Origin: Pararge aegeria
Lineage: Eukaryota > Arthropoda > Insecta > Lepidoptera > Nymphalidae
Length of the DNA: 64,000 nucleotides
Direction of reading: 5' to 3'
Assembly (NCBI RefSeq): GCF_905163445.1
Contig: NC_053189.1
Span: 12,418,001-12,482,000, forward strand
Under the pieces are notes generated by a model. The model was given only the letters and a program-made list of their open reading frames with translations, was not told the origin of the DNA and made no database searches. How positions within the stretch are numbered: position 1 is the stretch's first letter; every line of letters begins with the position of its first letter. Shown piece after piece: positions 47,233 through 58,532 of the stretch. A program made the position numbers and the translations under genes.

Positions 47233-47362
47233 CTCTTTGGCAAAAATAAAAAAGACTACTCTTTTCCACAATATTCACGACGCAAAGGAGGCAAATATCA
47301 TAGAACATAGTGACTATAACAGTCAGGACTCATTATCAGAAAGATTCGAGCTACAAGCATAG
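47233..47362 (+). CDS. Possible terminal exon, product unknown
   Basis: An open frame ends at TAG 47360-47362 and encodes ...SLAKIKKTTLFHNIHDA then KEANIIEHSDYNSQDS, a composition that looks more protein-like than the AT-rich background. A CAG acceptor candidate (GGTACTTTCAG) lies at 47222-47232; a second, weaker one (TTTTTGAG) ends at 47194. No upstream exon was found and no family is recognised, so this may be a chance ORF or a relic. Confidence 0.2.
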
Positions 47363-47560
47363 ATTTTTAATGGGTATGGTCTGTTAAAGTCAACATATAT
47401 TTTTTATTTGAATTTATTAAAAATAATTCATTATCTGTGGATATCGATTCTTAAAGTACTTAAATCAATGGTATAACTACTTATTATTCAATATTAATTT
47501 TGCCAGAATTCTGGACTACTGGACTTTTTTTTCAGTAATTTTAGAGTTTACTCGTGAATG
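47363..47560. other. Non-coding spacer
   Basis: AT-rich, nothing recognised. Confidence 0.4.
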
Positions 47561-47561
47561 A

Positions 47562-47722
47562 ATACACTTTTATTGTACACCACATAAACATATAGAAAAC
47601 TTGTAAATAAAAATTAAAAAAAAAACATACAATTTGGTGGCCTTTTCGCTACAGAGATCGCTATCTCTTCCAGGCAACCAAAGGCGTTGAACACAGCTCA
47701 AGAAGAGAGGTAGGTGGCAAGA
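47562..47722 (-). repeat. Non-LTR 3' tail, family D
   Basis: On the minus strand: 'ggttgcctggaagagatagcgatctctgtagcgaaaaggcc', then an A-rich tail with 'gtacaataaaagtg'. Same family as at 7.3, 56.2 and 62.0 kb. Confidence 0.7.
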
Positions 47723-48110
47723 CCTACTCATGCAGTGTATTTTGAATTTATTTCATTTTGGATTTTATTAACAGCCTGGGGTTAAATGCAATAAACTCCT
47801 CTCCTTTTTGAGAAAATAGGTCTAAGACCAGCGTTCGGACATAAAAAGCCTGAACAATGTAGTTGATAATAATGAGATACTTTATACCTCAGGTATTATG
47901 TACAGTGGTATTATGTACAGTGATTAAGCAATTGTTTACCGCTACCCATAAAACAAACATTCTTACAAGTGACTCTAAAACTCTATCTACTTATAAAGGT
48001 ATATTTCACCAACATACTAACCAGATGTTTTTTCTTTTATCTAGCATAGGAGCATAGGTACAGTAACGACAAAGATATACCTATACGTAATTTGAGTTTT
48101 ATAAGTAGAA
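47723..48110. other. Non-coding stretch
   Basis: A short direct repeat (ATTATGTACAGTG twice at about 47895-47920). No gene. Confidence 0.4.
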
Positions 48111-48111
48111 A

Positions 48112-48337
48112 CAATAAATAAATATACTACGACAAATCGCCATCTAGCCCCAAAGTAAGCGTAGCTTGTGTTATGGGTACGATGATAGATAGCTGATGAA
48201 TATTTTTTTAAAAATTTAGTAAATATAGATACTTATAATATATCTACACACAAACATTTTTTTTCTAGTTGTGGGAATCAAACCTACGGCCTTGGACGGA
48301 GAAACCAGGTCGCTGCCCACTGCGCCAACCGGCTGTC
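48112..48337 (-). repeat. SINE-A, near full length
   Basis: On the minus strand: head 'agccggttggcgcagtgggcagcgacc', box B-degenerate 'aggtttgattccc', and the 3' block ggggctagatggcgat intact. Confidence 0.87.
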
Positions 48338-48497
48338 AAATGCTTTTAAACACTAAACAGATACCTATTTACTTTGATTTAGTACCTAAAATCGGAGATT
48401 TCTGTATGGGACTCCATTTGATCTAGTAGGCACCTACTTAGCTAAATATGCCTATTATATAAGCATTTTGCATTTAAGTACTACTAAGGTAGGTTAA

Positions 48498-48677
48498 TAG
48501 GCATCTGGGAGGTATACGACGGGTTCCCCGGGCGTCTAACGAAGCCAACAAAATGGATATGCCTTGGTGGTATTTCGTTTGGGTATACCCCCTTTAGAGT
48601 GGGAGTACCAAATAGCCTCCATCCTGCCTAAGGGTTGGAGTTAGCAATAAAGCTTCTCCACCACGTCAAAAAAAAGG
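48498..48677 (+). repeat. Retroelement 3' end with poly(A)
   Basis: 'aatggatatgccttggtggtatttcgtttgggtatacccccttt' leads to 'agcaataaagcttctccaccacgtc' and a short A-run, an arrangement typical of a LINE-mobilised 3' end. Family not identified. Confidence 0.5.
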
Positions 48678-51120
48678 TAGGTATATTAGTAAGTAAGGCA
48701 AAATCATCCGTCAATTATTTCATCGAACTGAGCTGATATACCTACTACCGAGGTTGTGGTTCGATAAGCAGGTGTTTAATAACAATGTAAATATCTGACA
48801 AACGATTAAATAACTTAGTATAGATACATTTAAACATGAAAAGTAGATTCTTCCAACAGAATTTGTAATACCAAACATTCCTACTTACATCTCATCTTTT
48901 TCAATAGGAGTAAAAGAGATAAACATACATCAAATGGCTGTCAAATCGACCCAAAATCGTAATGGCGGATGCATAGGACACAATAGCTCTAAACTGATAG
49001 AAATAATTGTTTAATTATCAAACCACATCACACTGCACTCTAATGTAAACTTAAAATGAACTTTTAAACAAATCATCTACTTTTAAAATGGTTTAATTGC
49101 CAAGATTCATATTTTTAAAAGCGCACAATATTAGTCGTTCGTCACTGAAAGCAACGGTCGCCATATCGGAATCCGGTTAGCCAGGGCCGTACTCCATGAT
49201 ATGTTTATTTTATTCTTACTTTTAGTTTTGCCTTTATTACTATTTAATAAACCTATCAATAATTTTTTTGTTACCTGTCTTATAATTGTTATACATTTCG
49301 TAACTTTCTAGTGAAAAGTATATTTTATAAATATTAAAAATTCATAAAAATATACCTACACTCTAATTTTCTTATCATATTATGTATACAATCTTTTTAT
49401 TACTATTAAGTAAATAATATTTTTAAGAATTACTGTACACTAACAAATAATTCAAAGATTATTTAATAATAGGATAAGTAACAAAAATTATAGTAGTGAC
49501 ATAATGTAAAAAAGGAAATCTTTATTAGCTTTTATTAATTTCAAAACACTTTTTTTACACTTAAAAGTAATGTTACAATTGTTTTATTTACGATACAATA
49601 TTCTAAAAAGTCCACCACTACCATACTAAAACTACCAACAGGATTTTGATGCTGTTTTTGAATTTCGATGAAGTAAGGAGTAAAGTAGTAAGATTTATAT
49701 TAATTGCGGCTATTTTACATTTACGTCACTTTACAGAGAAATAGGTACAAATAAAAATTCAGCCCTATAAAGGATTCCTTAATGAAATTGGCTTTCTAAC
49801 TAACTTATCCTTATGAAAGTGTGATTCAAGCAAATTTAAGTCAATGAATTATTTAATAAGTAAAACAATCGCGACACAAAGATGAAACACCTTAACCTCC
49901 TATAGATAAAGCTTAGATTCGCGTAACTGGAATTTGAATTTCGAAATGGTAGCTATGCTAGCTAATGGTAGCTAGTACCCATTTGAATCATGTTGCACTC
50001 AATTTGTATGGAAACCATATAAAAATGGCTAGAAGGGGCTATAACAAATGCAGAAATCCAATTACTATAATACCATTATTGTTGTTATATCAACATACAC
50101 TAACCTATTTATTACATAAAACACTGAATTTACCGTGATAAATTGAATAAAAACCATCGTAAACATCTTAATCGCAGTAATTATAGGTGAAGCATATTTA
50201 AATGACATAATTTATTTTTCAAAGGAGCAGTATTTTATCAGCCTATGTATGTATAATTTTGTTATTTCTAACTTAAATCGTTTATTGCAAGTGTCAATTA
50301 AGAACTAATTAGGACAACGGTAATAAAAACTACGTATAGGTGTCACCATACCTATTGATATGTGGTATTAGTAGTAGGTAAAGTGCATTTTAAATAACAC
50401 ATTATGAAAAAAAAAAACATTATTCTAGAAATTTATTTATTCATTTTGAACGACTACACCATTATTGTATTTTCAGTTCCGATACACATACTATAAAAAA
50501 TAATAAATAATTTGTAGCGCTGAATATAGGTAGAACATTAATAGTCAGGATTCATTGATTATCTATACCAGCATTAATCTTTATATTTTTGGGTCAAGAC
50601 TATAAAATTCACTTCACGCTCCTATGCCTCCTTTACGTCACATCAGTCAGATAAAAGAATGTTTTCTATTTTATCTAATTTATTCGTTTTCTATTTCATT
50701 CTGATGTGACATAGCTTTCACTTTATTTCAGTAATAGTAAGATATCATCATTAAATGATAGTATTTGTAAAACGTGCAAAAAGAAAACGCGCTAACGTGT
50801 TATTTTATCCGAGTGTGATGTCTAAATTGCTACTCATACAGAAATAGGTACCTACTATGATCTCCAAAAACTGGATTTTAAAAACGCCCATGCAAACCAT
50901 ATTCCTATCACTTATATATAAGCCACAATAATGCATTTCATGTCATAGCAATAAAATCAAATTAAAAATGAAATTTTTAATCGCTATTTGGGCCTAAAAT
51001 ATCAATCCTTACAAAAATATTACTATATTTTCAAAATATTGTCATGTGGATACATATTGAATAATAAATTATGCATAGTTCCAGACGAATAATAAAACAG
51101 TTCAATAATTAATTAGGACA
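48678..51120. other. Long AT-rich non-coding stretch
   Basis: No gene recognised. Small unique patch at 48900-49200 with CGTAATGGCGG and CGGTCGCCATATCGG. A 10-bp inverted repeat (GTCACATCAG...CTGATGTGAC) spans about 50637-50711. Confidence 0.45.
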
Positions 51121-51126
51121 AAACAT

Positions 51127-51430
51127 TCAAATAGGAACTTGTCTTTTTAGGGTAATGTGAATTCCGTCCCTGTGTATAACGCTCCGCCCATTACAAGCAA
51201 CAAAAGTCGACAGCGGCGTTCCTTCAAAACATCTCGTTTGGAGGCCATTTTGACGACCGAGTGGGAGAGAGATAGCGCGACTAAGCAGTATCGCTATGAA
51301 TGTATGTGCGTGAATGAGACAATTATGCAACGCTAGTGTTGTTTTAATGTAGCGGGGAATGGCAAAGTGTGGGGACAGTTTATTTTGTACACACGAGTGA
51401 GCATCACGGTGAGAATAACGCACGATCTCT
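51127..51430. promoter_or_regulatory. Candidate Polycomb response element
   Basis: A unique, GC-richer island in AT-rich DNA. GGCCATTTTGACG (PHO/YY1 core at 51244-51248) lies 16 bp from GGGAGAGAGAT (GAGA-factor site, 51265-51272), a typical PRE pairing. A 98-codon minus ORF spans it without recognisable homology. It lies about 12.6 kb upstream of the Ubx start, in the interval where Drosophila keeps the bxd PRE. Inference from motifs. Confidence 0.35.
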
Positions 51431-52058
51431 TGCTGATCATAGTCTTATTATTATTTATATTTTAGATAGATAGATTGAAGATTCTAGGTTAGTTATGAAC
51501 TTTCTTATATTATTATTATTTACAAATTCAATCTTGCAAAAACTAGCAATCTTGATAGCTCTCATTTAAATATGTAACCGAGGTACCTTACCAAATTACA
51601 GTTATAGATTATTTATTTAAATTCATAGAAAAAAAAACTAAGTAGAAAAAAATTAAAAGTAAAAAAAAATAAAATCTGAAGAGGCACACTCAGATTTTAA
51701 TTTTTTACTTATAATTTAATTACTGAAACAGATAATATCTCAATAAGTACCTAATATTTTAATCTCTGCTATTTATGAGATAGAATATCGATTATTTCAA
51801 AATTTGTCAACATTTAAAACAAATTTACAAAAAAACCTAAGTTTCGTTTTCAAAGTTGTAGCTAAGTATACCTACCTACTATTTATAACAAGAAATGACG
51901 CGCTCCTACGGCTTAATAAAAATTAAAAAAACCAAATGTCTCTGTAGGTATTTCGCCTTACTGACCCATCCGAGAATTTCACCCTCTGTGTCCTGTGATT
52001 TCCTACCGAATTATGTTTTGTTTTGTTTATAAACTAGAATAAACTTAGGTATAGTTAT
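51431..52058. other. AT-rich non-coding stretch
   Basis: Nothing recognised. Confidence 0.4.
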
Positions 52059-52059
52059 G

Positions 52060-52352
52060 CGAAGCAGTGATAGTCCAGTGGTTAGGACTTTGGTTTCACT
52101 TTCGGGGAGCCAAGTTCAAATCCCAGCACGCCCCACTAACTTTTCTAAGTTATGTGCGTTTTAAGTACCAAATTAAAATAACGTGAAGTAACCTGCATGC
52201 CTGTGAGTAGATACACCATAATGTACTTAAAGCCGTGTGAAGTCCCACCAATCCGCACCGGGCCAGCGTGCTGAACTATGGCCTGAAACCTTCTCATTTT
52301 GGGAGGAAATCCATGCTCTGTAGTGGGCCAGTAATGGATTGATATGATGATG
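52060..52352 (+). repeat. SINE-B, near full length
   Basis: tRNA-like head 'gcgaagcagtgatagtccagtggttaggac' with box B-like 'agttcaaatccc'. Body: 'gtgcgttttaagta', 'ccaccaatccgcaccgggccagcgtg' and 'ctctgtagtgggccagtaatgg', ending in TGATATGATGATG. Confidence 0.85.
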
Positions 52353-52499
52353 TACCTGAACTACTTTTCATCTTGAGAGAACAAATATTTTGTGAATAAG
52401 TTAACCTACAAAAACCTAGCATTTTTCTTTGAAATTAAATTCCAAATCTTCCATTATGGAAATGAAGTGTTCAAGTGCTCATATAAACCCGTAGCAAAA

Positions 52500-52770
52500 T
52501 CTTACTAAACCCTCAAATCCACATTACGACACCTCCATTCATTTGAGCACCGAACGACTCGTAAAACTTCCAGTTCGAACCGCTATCAAATGACGTCACT
52601 CTGACGTCGTGGTCCCGACCGCGGCACCTAGATGGCGCTTAACCCAGCCACACAGCGCACTAAGCGAGCTCGTAAAAACAAATTTTATTGTTATGACGAA
52701 AATAAAACGCTTGTCGTCAATTTAAACATCATTTTACTGTGTAATAAGATTTATTTTACGATTAACAAGT
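52500..52770. promoter_or_regulatory. Candidate boundary/CRM block: CTCF-like site and TCGTAAAA cluster
   Basis: Unique GC-richer DNA with three posterior-Hox type octamers (TCGTAAAA at 52559 and 52670, TTTTACGA at 52754), ATGACGTCACTCTGACGTC, and CACCTAGATGGCGC (52625-52638), a strong match to the insect CTCF core. It is about 11 kb upstream of Ubx. A mixed enhancer/insulator is a reasonable reading, not proven. Confidence 0.45.
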
Positions 52771-53271
52771 GTCTTGATGAATTTATATAGCCGAATGATG
52801 AATAAAGTAATAAAATCCACTTTTATGATCGTGTTATCGTCCCTCTATTGGCAGTTTGCTTTGGGTACAGTTAATTATATACCTACGTTACATGTGATAA
52901 AAGTGTAATAAATGTGATTCATAGCGACTACAAAATGTTTCACTGTCTCGTAATTTTTTGATAAGATATCACCATTTATGTTTTGCATATTGCTATTTTT
53001 AGAACATTATCTGTCATTTAAGTGTCTGTTTTGATTTAGTTAGTTCCTTAGTAGGTTGTACGTATATATTTATTTATTTAAACTTCTTGAAAGGTTTATA
53101 TTTTGTAAAATCACGATTTTATTATATTAACTGCTACCTAATAAATAATTTACTTTAATAAGAATTCATATAGTACAGACTATGAGCAATAGAAATTATG
53201 CATTCCGTTGGTTACCATCAAGCTCTGGCCGGTTAACTTGAGTCCCAGTGGCTAAGTATTTCCAGCCGTTC

Positions 53272-53285
53272 TCACTAGATGGCAG
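53272..53285 (+). promoter_or_regulatory. CTCF-like motif
   Basis: TCACTAGATGGCAG fits the CTCF consensus CCASYAGRKGGCRS at all core positions. A weaker relative, TCACTAGAGGTCAG (one core mismatch), follows at 53618-53631 in the same orientation. Confidence 0.5.
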
Positions 53286-54224
53286 GCACCTGAAAATTGT
53301 TTTCTATAAAGACTTCGAGTCAACATTACTCGAAATTTTACTTTTAAGCGATTTGACTTTTAGTTTATGAATTTTTTCTGCTCACACAATATGAAATAAG
53401 TAGGTATACAGGCTCGGGGTTAAGTCAGTCTGTAGACTAGGTTGATTGGTTCGAGTTTATAGAAATAATTGTATCTGTAGGTACCTATCTAGATGCTAGG
53501 TATGTAATTCCTATTTAAGCATTTGTTTCCGTCGCTGACAGACCAAATAAAAGCACTGACCCCGGTGTAATCCAGATTATTAATTGGATCACAAATTAGC
53601 TACAACGACCCAAGCTGTCACTAGAGGTCAGGCAAGCGGGCAGCCTTAGTGATTAAATGCTCAAGCATAGTCGAGCACTTCTAAATGGATTTAATGGATA
53701 CCATCATAATATTGTTTTTATCGTATTGAGTTATCGTTTTTAGTTTTGTAAATAGCTTATACGTGAAATAAACTTACATAAGTACTTACAAGTAGTTAGA
53801 TATTGACTGCAATTGATTAATAGATAATTGCTAGCTGTTGCACGCGACTTTGTCTGTGTTTTTTTCACTCAAACCCTGTGTCGGCTAGCGCAAACCTTGT
53901 GAAAACATTTCCTTTCGATCGACTAAAAATACATAGATAGATAAGCACTTTCTTAATATTTAGGTAGGTATGTTTGGTGTATCGTTTTTCTGGCCTACTT
54001 TACAAATACTTTTATTTCAAGTTGAAAGTTTATTTTTATTTAAATAAACTAAGGTATACTTACTCTTTAAACTATACACACCTTATACCTACTTATATAG
54101 GTACCAGCACTCACTCAATTTTGAACCGTCTCGGTGGTATTGGATCGGATTTTATTGGACGTCGGTTGAGTCTGCATTATTGGGTTTTCAGTATTCAAAT
54201 TGCAGTTAATGTCCGGCCGGGAAT
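53286..54224. other. Non-coding stretch
   Basis: A fragment of the TACTAATATTATAAATG-type repeat is recognisable at about 53828-53860 ('attgctagctgttgcacgcgactttgtctgtg', minus). A weak CTCF-like site lies at 53618-53631. No gene. Confidence 0.45.
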
Positions 54225-54426
54225 TAAGTGTTATGGGTACTAAGATAACTGATGAATATTTTTATGAATAATAGGTATACATAAATACTTATAATATACA
54301 TATAAACACCCAGACACTAAAAAACATTCATGTTCATCACACAAACATTTTCCAGTTGTGGGAATCGAACCCACGGCCCGGGACCCACAAAGCAGGGTCG
54401 CTACCCACTGCGCCAATCGGCTGTCG
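54225..54426 (-). repeat. SINE-A, 3' end truncated
   Basis: On the minus strand: head 'agccgattggcgcagtgggtagcgaccctgctttgtg', box B 'gggttcgattccc', and the body down to 'cttagtacccataacactt'. The CTAGATGGCGAT block is absent. Confidence 0.87.
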
Positions 54427-54940
54427 GTAATTAATTCTTAAGCTTTTTCAAAACTCATTTTACATTCGTTATACGTTTTTACTCTTCAGTAAAATGTCAA
54501 AGGCCTTTGGCATTTTATTGCAGCGTAAATCAAAACAAGAACATCCCAATTGAAAGCTACATAATATTTTACTTAGGCAAGTTACCGACCAAGTATCTAG
54601 TTGTCTTCATACAAAGGTGAATCCATAATTGTAGCTATAAGTACACAATAACTTAATGCTAATCGCCAATTGTATAAGTAAAAGACAGGTTGCCACTGTG
54701 ACTGGTTGCCATATGTTAGAAACATTTTACGTTACTGATATGACAATCTAATTTAGAACTCCAATAAATCTAAACTACGACTTTCCACTTAATATACAGC
54801 TGTACAGAACACTGCTCTATAACTAGAGATCTTCAAATATTATGAAAATAAAGCCTACAACCTTTTGAGGGTTTACTAATATATAAATTAAGAATAAATT
54901 AATGAATAGCATAAGCTTGTCGGTGTGAATAAATAAAACG
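54427..54940. other. Non-coding spacer
   Basis: AT-rich, nothing recognised. Confidence 0.4.
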
Positions 54941-54944
54941 ACAG

Positions 54945-55560
54945 ACTAAAGAGGTATATTTATGGGATCTGTAGTGGAGAGCCAGCACAGTGATTTATAT
55001 CAATCATGTGGAGCAATAAACCCATGAGGCTCGATAAAAAGGTAAATTACAGTCATAAAACCGCGCAAGTCGAGTCATCGCAGACAACTAGACGCTACGT
55101 CTCGCAACTCATCGAAGACATAAACTATCAACGACTCCTTTATCTCTATTAAGCGGGTGATACTTTAAACAAGCCAATAATGGTACAATAAACGTCTAAA
55201 GAGCGGCATAATAACAAACCACGTGCGTCCGCCGGCTGCCTTCATAAAGTTTCGAATTTATATCGAGGTTTAGCCCCGGAGGCGTATACGAAATAATCTG
55301 AGCGGTGTTTACTGAGAGTTCTACAAACGACGCAATTCACGTGACGTTTACGAGCGTTCAAGTGGTAGTAAAAATCGTGTTTACGAGCGAGGAGGGCACG
55401 CGCGGGTGGGTGCGCAAGCGCCGCTTGCCGCCCGCCGTGCGAATCCCAGCTGTCGCTTGCTTGAATGCGAATGAGCTTTCTGCCTTGCCGAGCCTTGTGA
55501 AGGTGCTTTGCTGATAACCGATTAATAAGCGATCAATTTGGAGCATTGGTACTAATCTTA
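54945..55560. promoter_or_regulatory. Candidate cis-regulatory block
   Basis: Unique and GC-rich in its second half. It contains TTTATGGGA (Caudal/Abd-B-like, near 54958) and two copies of GTTTACGAGCG (near 55347 and 55379), a posterior-Hox type TTTACGAGC, within 45 bp. Overlapping ORFs on both strands (55305-55514 +, 55358-55546 -) are unrecognised, probably GC-driven. About 8.5 kb upstream of Ubx. Confidence 0.38.
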
Positions 55561-55997
55561 TAGATTAAAAATCTTTGTTTGGGGTCGCACTTCTCCGAAA
55601 TCGCTAGACGGCTTTTTATGAATTTTCATGTAAATTAGGTATATGAATAGGTCGTAAAGTTAATTTTTTGCCGCTATGTGTTATATCCATAGGGTGTCTA
55701 TATACTTTTTTTGTACTATTTTGATAAAAGTTTTTTTGTCATTTATTTTTTATTCGGCATCAAAAGAGATTCGGAAGGTCGCTCTGCTATTTCGGGTCTA
55801 CCGGGTCCGCTAGTCAACTTCACATTCCTATAATAATAACAGAAATTGATATTAACTCTGTTTTTTTTCTTACCTCTCCAGGTGAACAGTACTGAACACA
55901 TTTTGATAAAAAAAATGACAGTAGGTAAAATTTGATAGATCAAGCAGATAGATCTGGTGGTCAGTGGAAAAACATTGACTATAAGCCCACAGTGATA

Positions 55998-56448
55998 GCG
56001 GTGATAGCCCACTGGGAAGGAGCTCGACTTCACTGACGGGGGGCCGAGTTCGAATCCCAGCACGCACTTCTAACTTTTCTAACTTAAGTGCGTTTTAAGT
56101 AAATGAAATATCACTTGCTTGAACGGTTAAGGAAACCATCCTAAGTCCATTGCCATTGCATTGCCTGGTCTTTATCGCTACGAAGCGATAAGGCCGCCCT
56201 TTGTATCCTACTTTTTAAGTTTATTTTTGTTGTGTCCTTTTTTTCCTTTTTGTGGTGTACAAATAAAGTGTATTCAAAAAAAAAATCGTGAGGAAACCTG
56301 CATGCCTGAGAGTTATCCATAATGTTCTCAAAGATGTTTAGAGTCCAATAATCCGCACTGGGCCAGCGTGGTGGACTACGGCCTTAACCCCTTCTCATTG
56401 TTTTACACCCGTGCCCAGTAGTGGGCCGGAAATGAGTTGATATGATAA
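55998..56448 (+). repeat. SINE-B interrupted by a LINE tail
   Basis: Head 'cggtgatagcccactgggaagg' with box B 'gagttcgaatccc'. The body is broken after 'aaggaaaccatc' and resumes 'atcgtgaggaaacctgcatgcctgagag'. The rest ('gcactgggccagcgtggtggactacggcc', 'gtgggccggaaatg') is intact. Confidence 0.88.
56141..56284 (+). mobile_element. Family D LINE 3' tail nested in SINE-B
   Basis: 'ttgcctggtctttatcgctacgaagcgataaggccgccctttgtatcc' then 'gtggtgtacaaataaagtgtattc' and an A-run: a 5'-truncated non-LTR insertion with poly(A). The SINE-B flanks share ATC on both sides (56138-56140 and 56285-56287), at best a 3-bp target duplication. Confidence 0.8.
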
Positions 56449-56699
56449 AGTGGGCTCCATGCAAACTGTGGGCTGTTTGCAGAGCATACAAGGAACACGT
56501 TCATGTCAAAAGTGCCATTCTGTATCTATCAATCAGGGATAGGTGTTAAGCCTCATACGCCTATAATTGCACCAGCACGCCCTTCAGTCATGAACAGAGC
56601 AGTGCTCCTGGCGGAAGTAATAAGCATGGCGGTATTAACTTCTTCCCCGGACCACTTCTGTCACAAAAAGCTCTAGTTCTAACTATTAGTAAAACGTGT

Positions 56700-56919
56700 T
56701 ACACAATCTGTGGCGTCCGTAGAAAGTATGCACAGGGTATGCAGATGATATAAAATGAAGAAAATCTCAAGTAAGAGTTATAAATACTTAAGGGTAAGGT
56801 TTTAATAACTCTTACAATGCCTATCCTTAAATATTTTATAACTCGTATTGGAGATTTTCTTCATTTGATATCATCTGCATACCCTGTGCATACCCTCTAT
56901 GTACGCCACTGCACACAAT
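56700..56919. mobile_element. hAT-type MITE
   Basis: The element (56708-56911, 204 bp) starts CTGTGGCGT (one change from CAGTGGCGT) and ends ACGCCACTG. Flanks TACACAAT and CACACAAT match at 7 of 8 positions, an aged 8-bp target duplication. Interior palindrome as in the other copies. Confidence 0.83.
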
Positions 56920-57116
56920 ATGGCTATTATTCTTTAAAAAAATGGCGCATGTGAAGCATGAACTTCTGTATTTACCTTGGTATTTGCAGTTAGCTATAAA
57001 TTCGTATCTGTTGTTTTAAATATTCTAGTCAGGTGTAGGTATAGGTTAGATGTGTAGGTAGGTATATATAAAGGTCAATTACACCGCTTTGTAACCAGCT
57101 TGAAGGGTCGATTGAA

Positions 57117-57346
57117 CGATTGGTGATGCAAGGACAGGTTGAAGGAAAAAGGGCAAGAGGGCGGTCACCTACTCGTTGGATAGATACGGTGAAATCGCTG
57201 ACCCAGACAACTGTGGTAGAATCTTTTCGACATGCTACCAACCGCCAAAAGTGGAGAAGACTCGCGCGTGAAGCCGTGCAATCCAAATGTAGCGCCATGA
57301 AATTCATCTCAGCAGCCACGACCACTCTGCCAAGAGTGCACGACTA
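57117..57346 (+). pseudogene. LINE ORF2 C-terminal remnant
   Basis: The reading frame gives VMQGQVEGKRARGRSPTRW, then KSLTQTTVVESFRHATNRQ and KWRRLAREAV. This is the EGKRxRGRPxTRWxD...xA.DRxxWRxL end of lepidopteran endonuclease/reverse-transcriptase LINE proteins. The 75-codon frame is open and terminates normally, but the catalytic parts are absent. Confidence 0.75.
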
Positions 57347-57349
57347 AGA

Positions 57350-58530
57350 AGAAGAGTAACCAGCTACATAAATTTAGCAGGATCGATGGACGTTGGGATC
57401 TCAAGGTGGTGGTTTGTTTGTCCCGACATTACGTAAAAAGTAGAATTGTTAGACCCCAAACAAATGCCACTTCGGGGTCACTGAACGTAAACAGCCAAGA
57501 CGGTTTATTTTAACAATCATACAAAGACCTGTTATATTCAGCAAAGGACGTTCATCAGTTGATATAGTTGTGTAGATTCTGACATGAGTATAAAAAACTA
57601 AAATTAAGATTTATATCTGCCTAAAAGCTAGCCGATCAAAAGTCAGGCTCGCGCAGTAAAAGGTTATAAATGTTTTTTCTAATTTTCATCAAAATCGGTT
57701 CAGCTGTACCTACAGAAAACTTATCCGTACGAAGTGAGATACCGTGGTACTGTGTTTTTGGGTTAACCTAACACGTTAAAATTAATGAGGTTTAGGCGGC
57801 TTCCTGCAACAAAATATAAAAAATTAGTAATACTTACAGTAAAATACAAAAAAAAATTGCTAGGCATTGGGATATGGGCTTTGTGTTACGCAAAGTTTTT
57901 ATACAAAACTTTTCAATATTTTTGTGTCCTTAGGTAGTATACGTACAACGAGAGAAGGCTAAGTGGCGGTTGTCCACGCGTCACACACTTCAAACTACAC
58001 TTTATGTCACATGACATTGGCGTCATGTCCATATAATGTGCGAAGGCCACTATTTATCAGTAGGTACTTACAACTGATTACTTGCTAAAAAAGATAAATT
58101 AATCTACAAGATTTAGGAATAAAGTGATTTGCTTTGTGAAGTAAAGCGAAAAAACACATATTCTCGTTGTTGCAGTGGCAAATAACAAACAATGCATGAA
58201 AAAAAATTCTTGAGAGACATATCCATAAAAGGTTTTCAAACATGCCAGTTATACATCTTTATTATCATTTTTCCCTTTTTAAAGGAGGCTGTGTGTGCCT
58301 TAACGTTAGCGCATACTGAGCTACAAGATATGCGAGAGCATGCGAGAGCACTTTCCCATGGTTAATTTATTAGAGTCCTTATGATGTTCAGATAGAGTTG
58401 TACCAGCATAATGTTGATGAAGGAACTTAACAAGTACCAGAACAGTTAAATAAGTGAAACAAGATCTTACATAGCATGTGTGGCTCATGATAGATTTAAG
58501 TTGTATTCAATACATTTATTGACATACTTA
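57350..58530. other. Non-coding stretch
   Basis: A piece of the TACTAATATTATAAATG-type repeat is visible near 57690-57715 ('catcaaaatcggttcagctg'). No gene. Confidence 0.45.
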
Positions 58531-58532
58531 CA

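Noticed and set aside
51127..51423. 98-codon minus ORF
   Set aside because: No recognised family, no splice or codon evidence; it overlaps a likely regulatory island.
57029..57325. 98-codon minus ORF
   Set aside because: Antisense shadow of a LINE C-terminal remnant whose plus-strand translation is recognisable.
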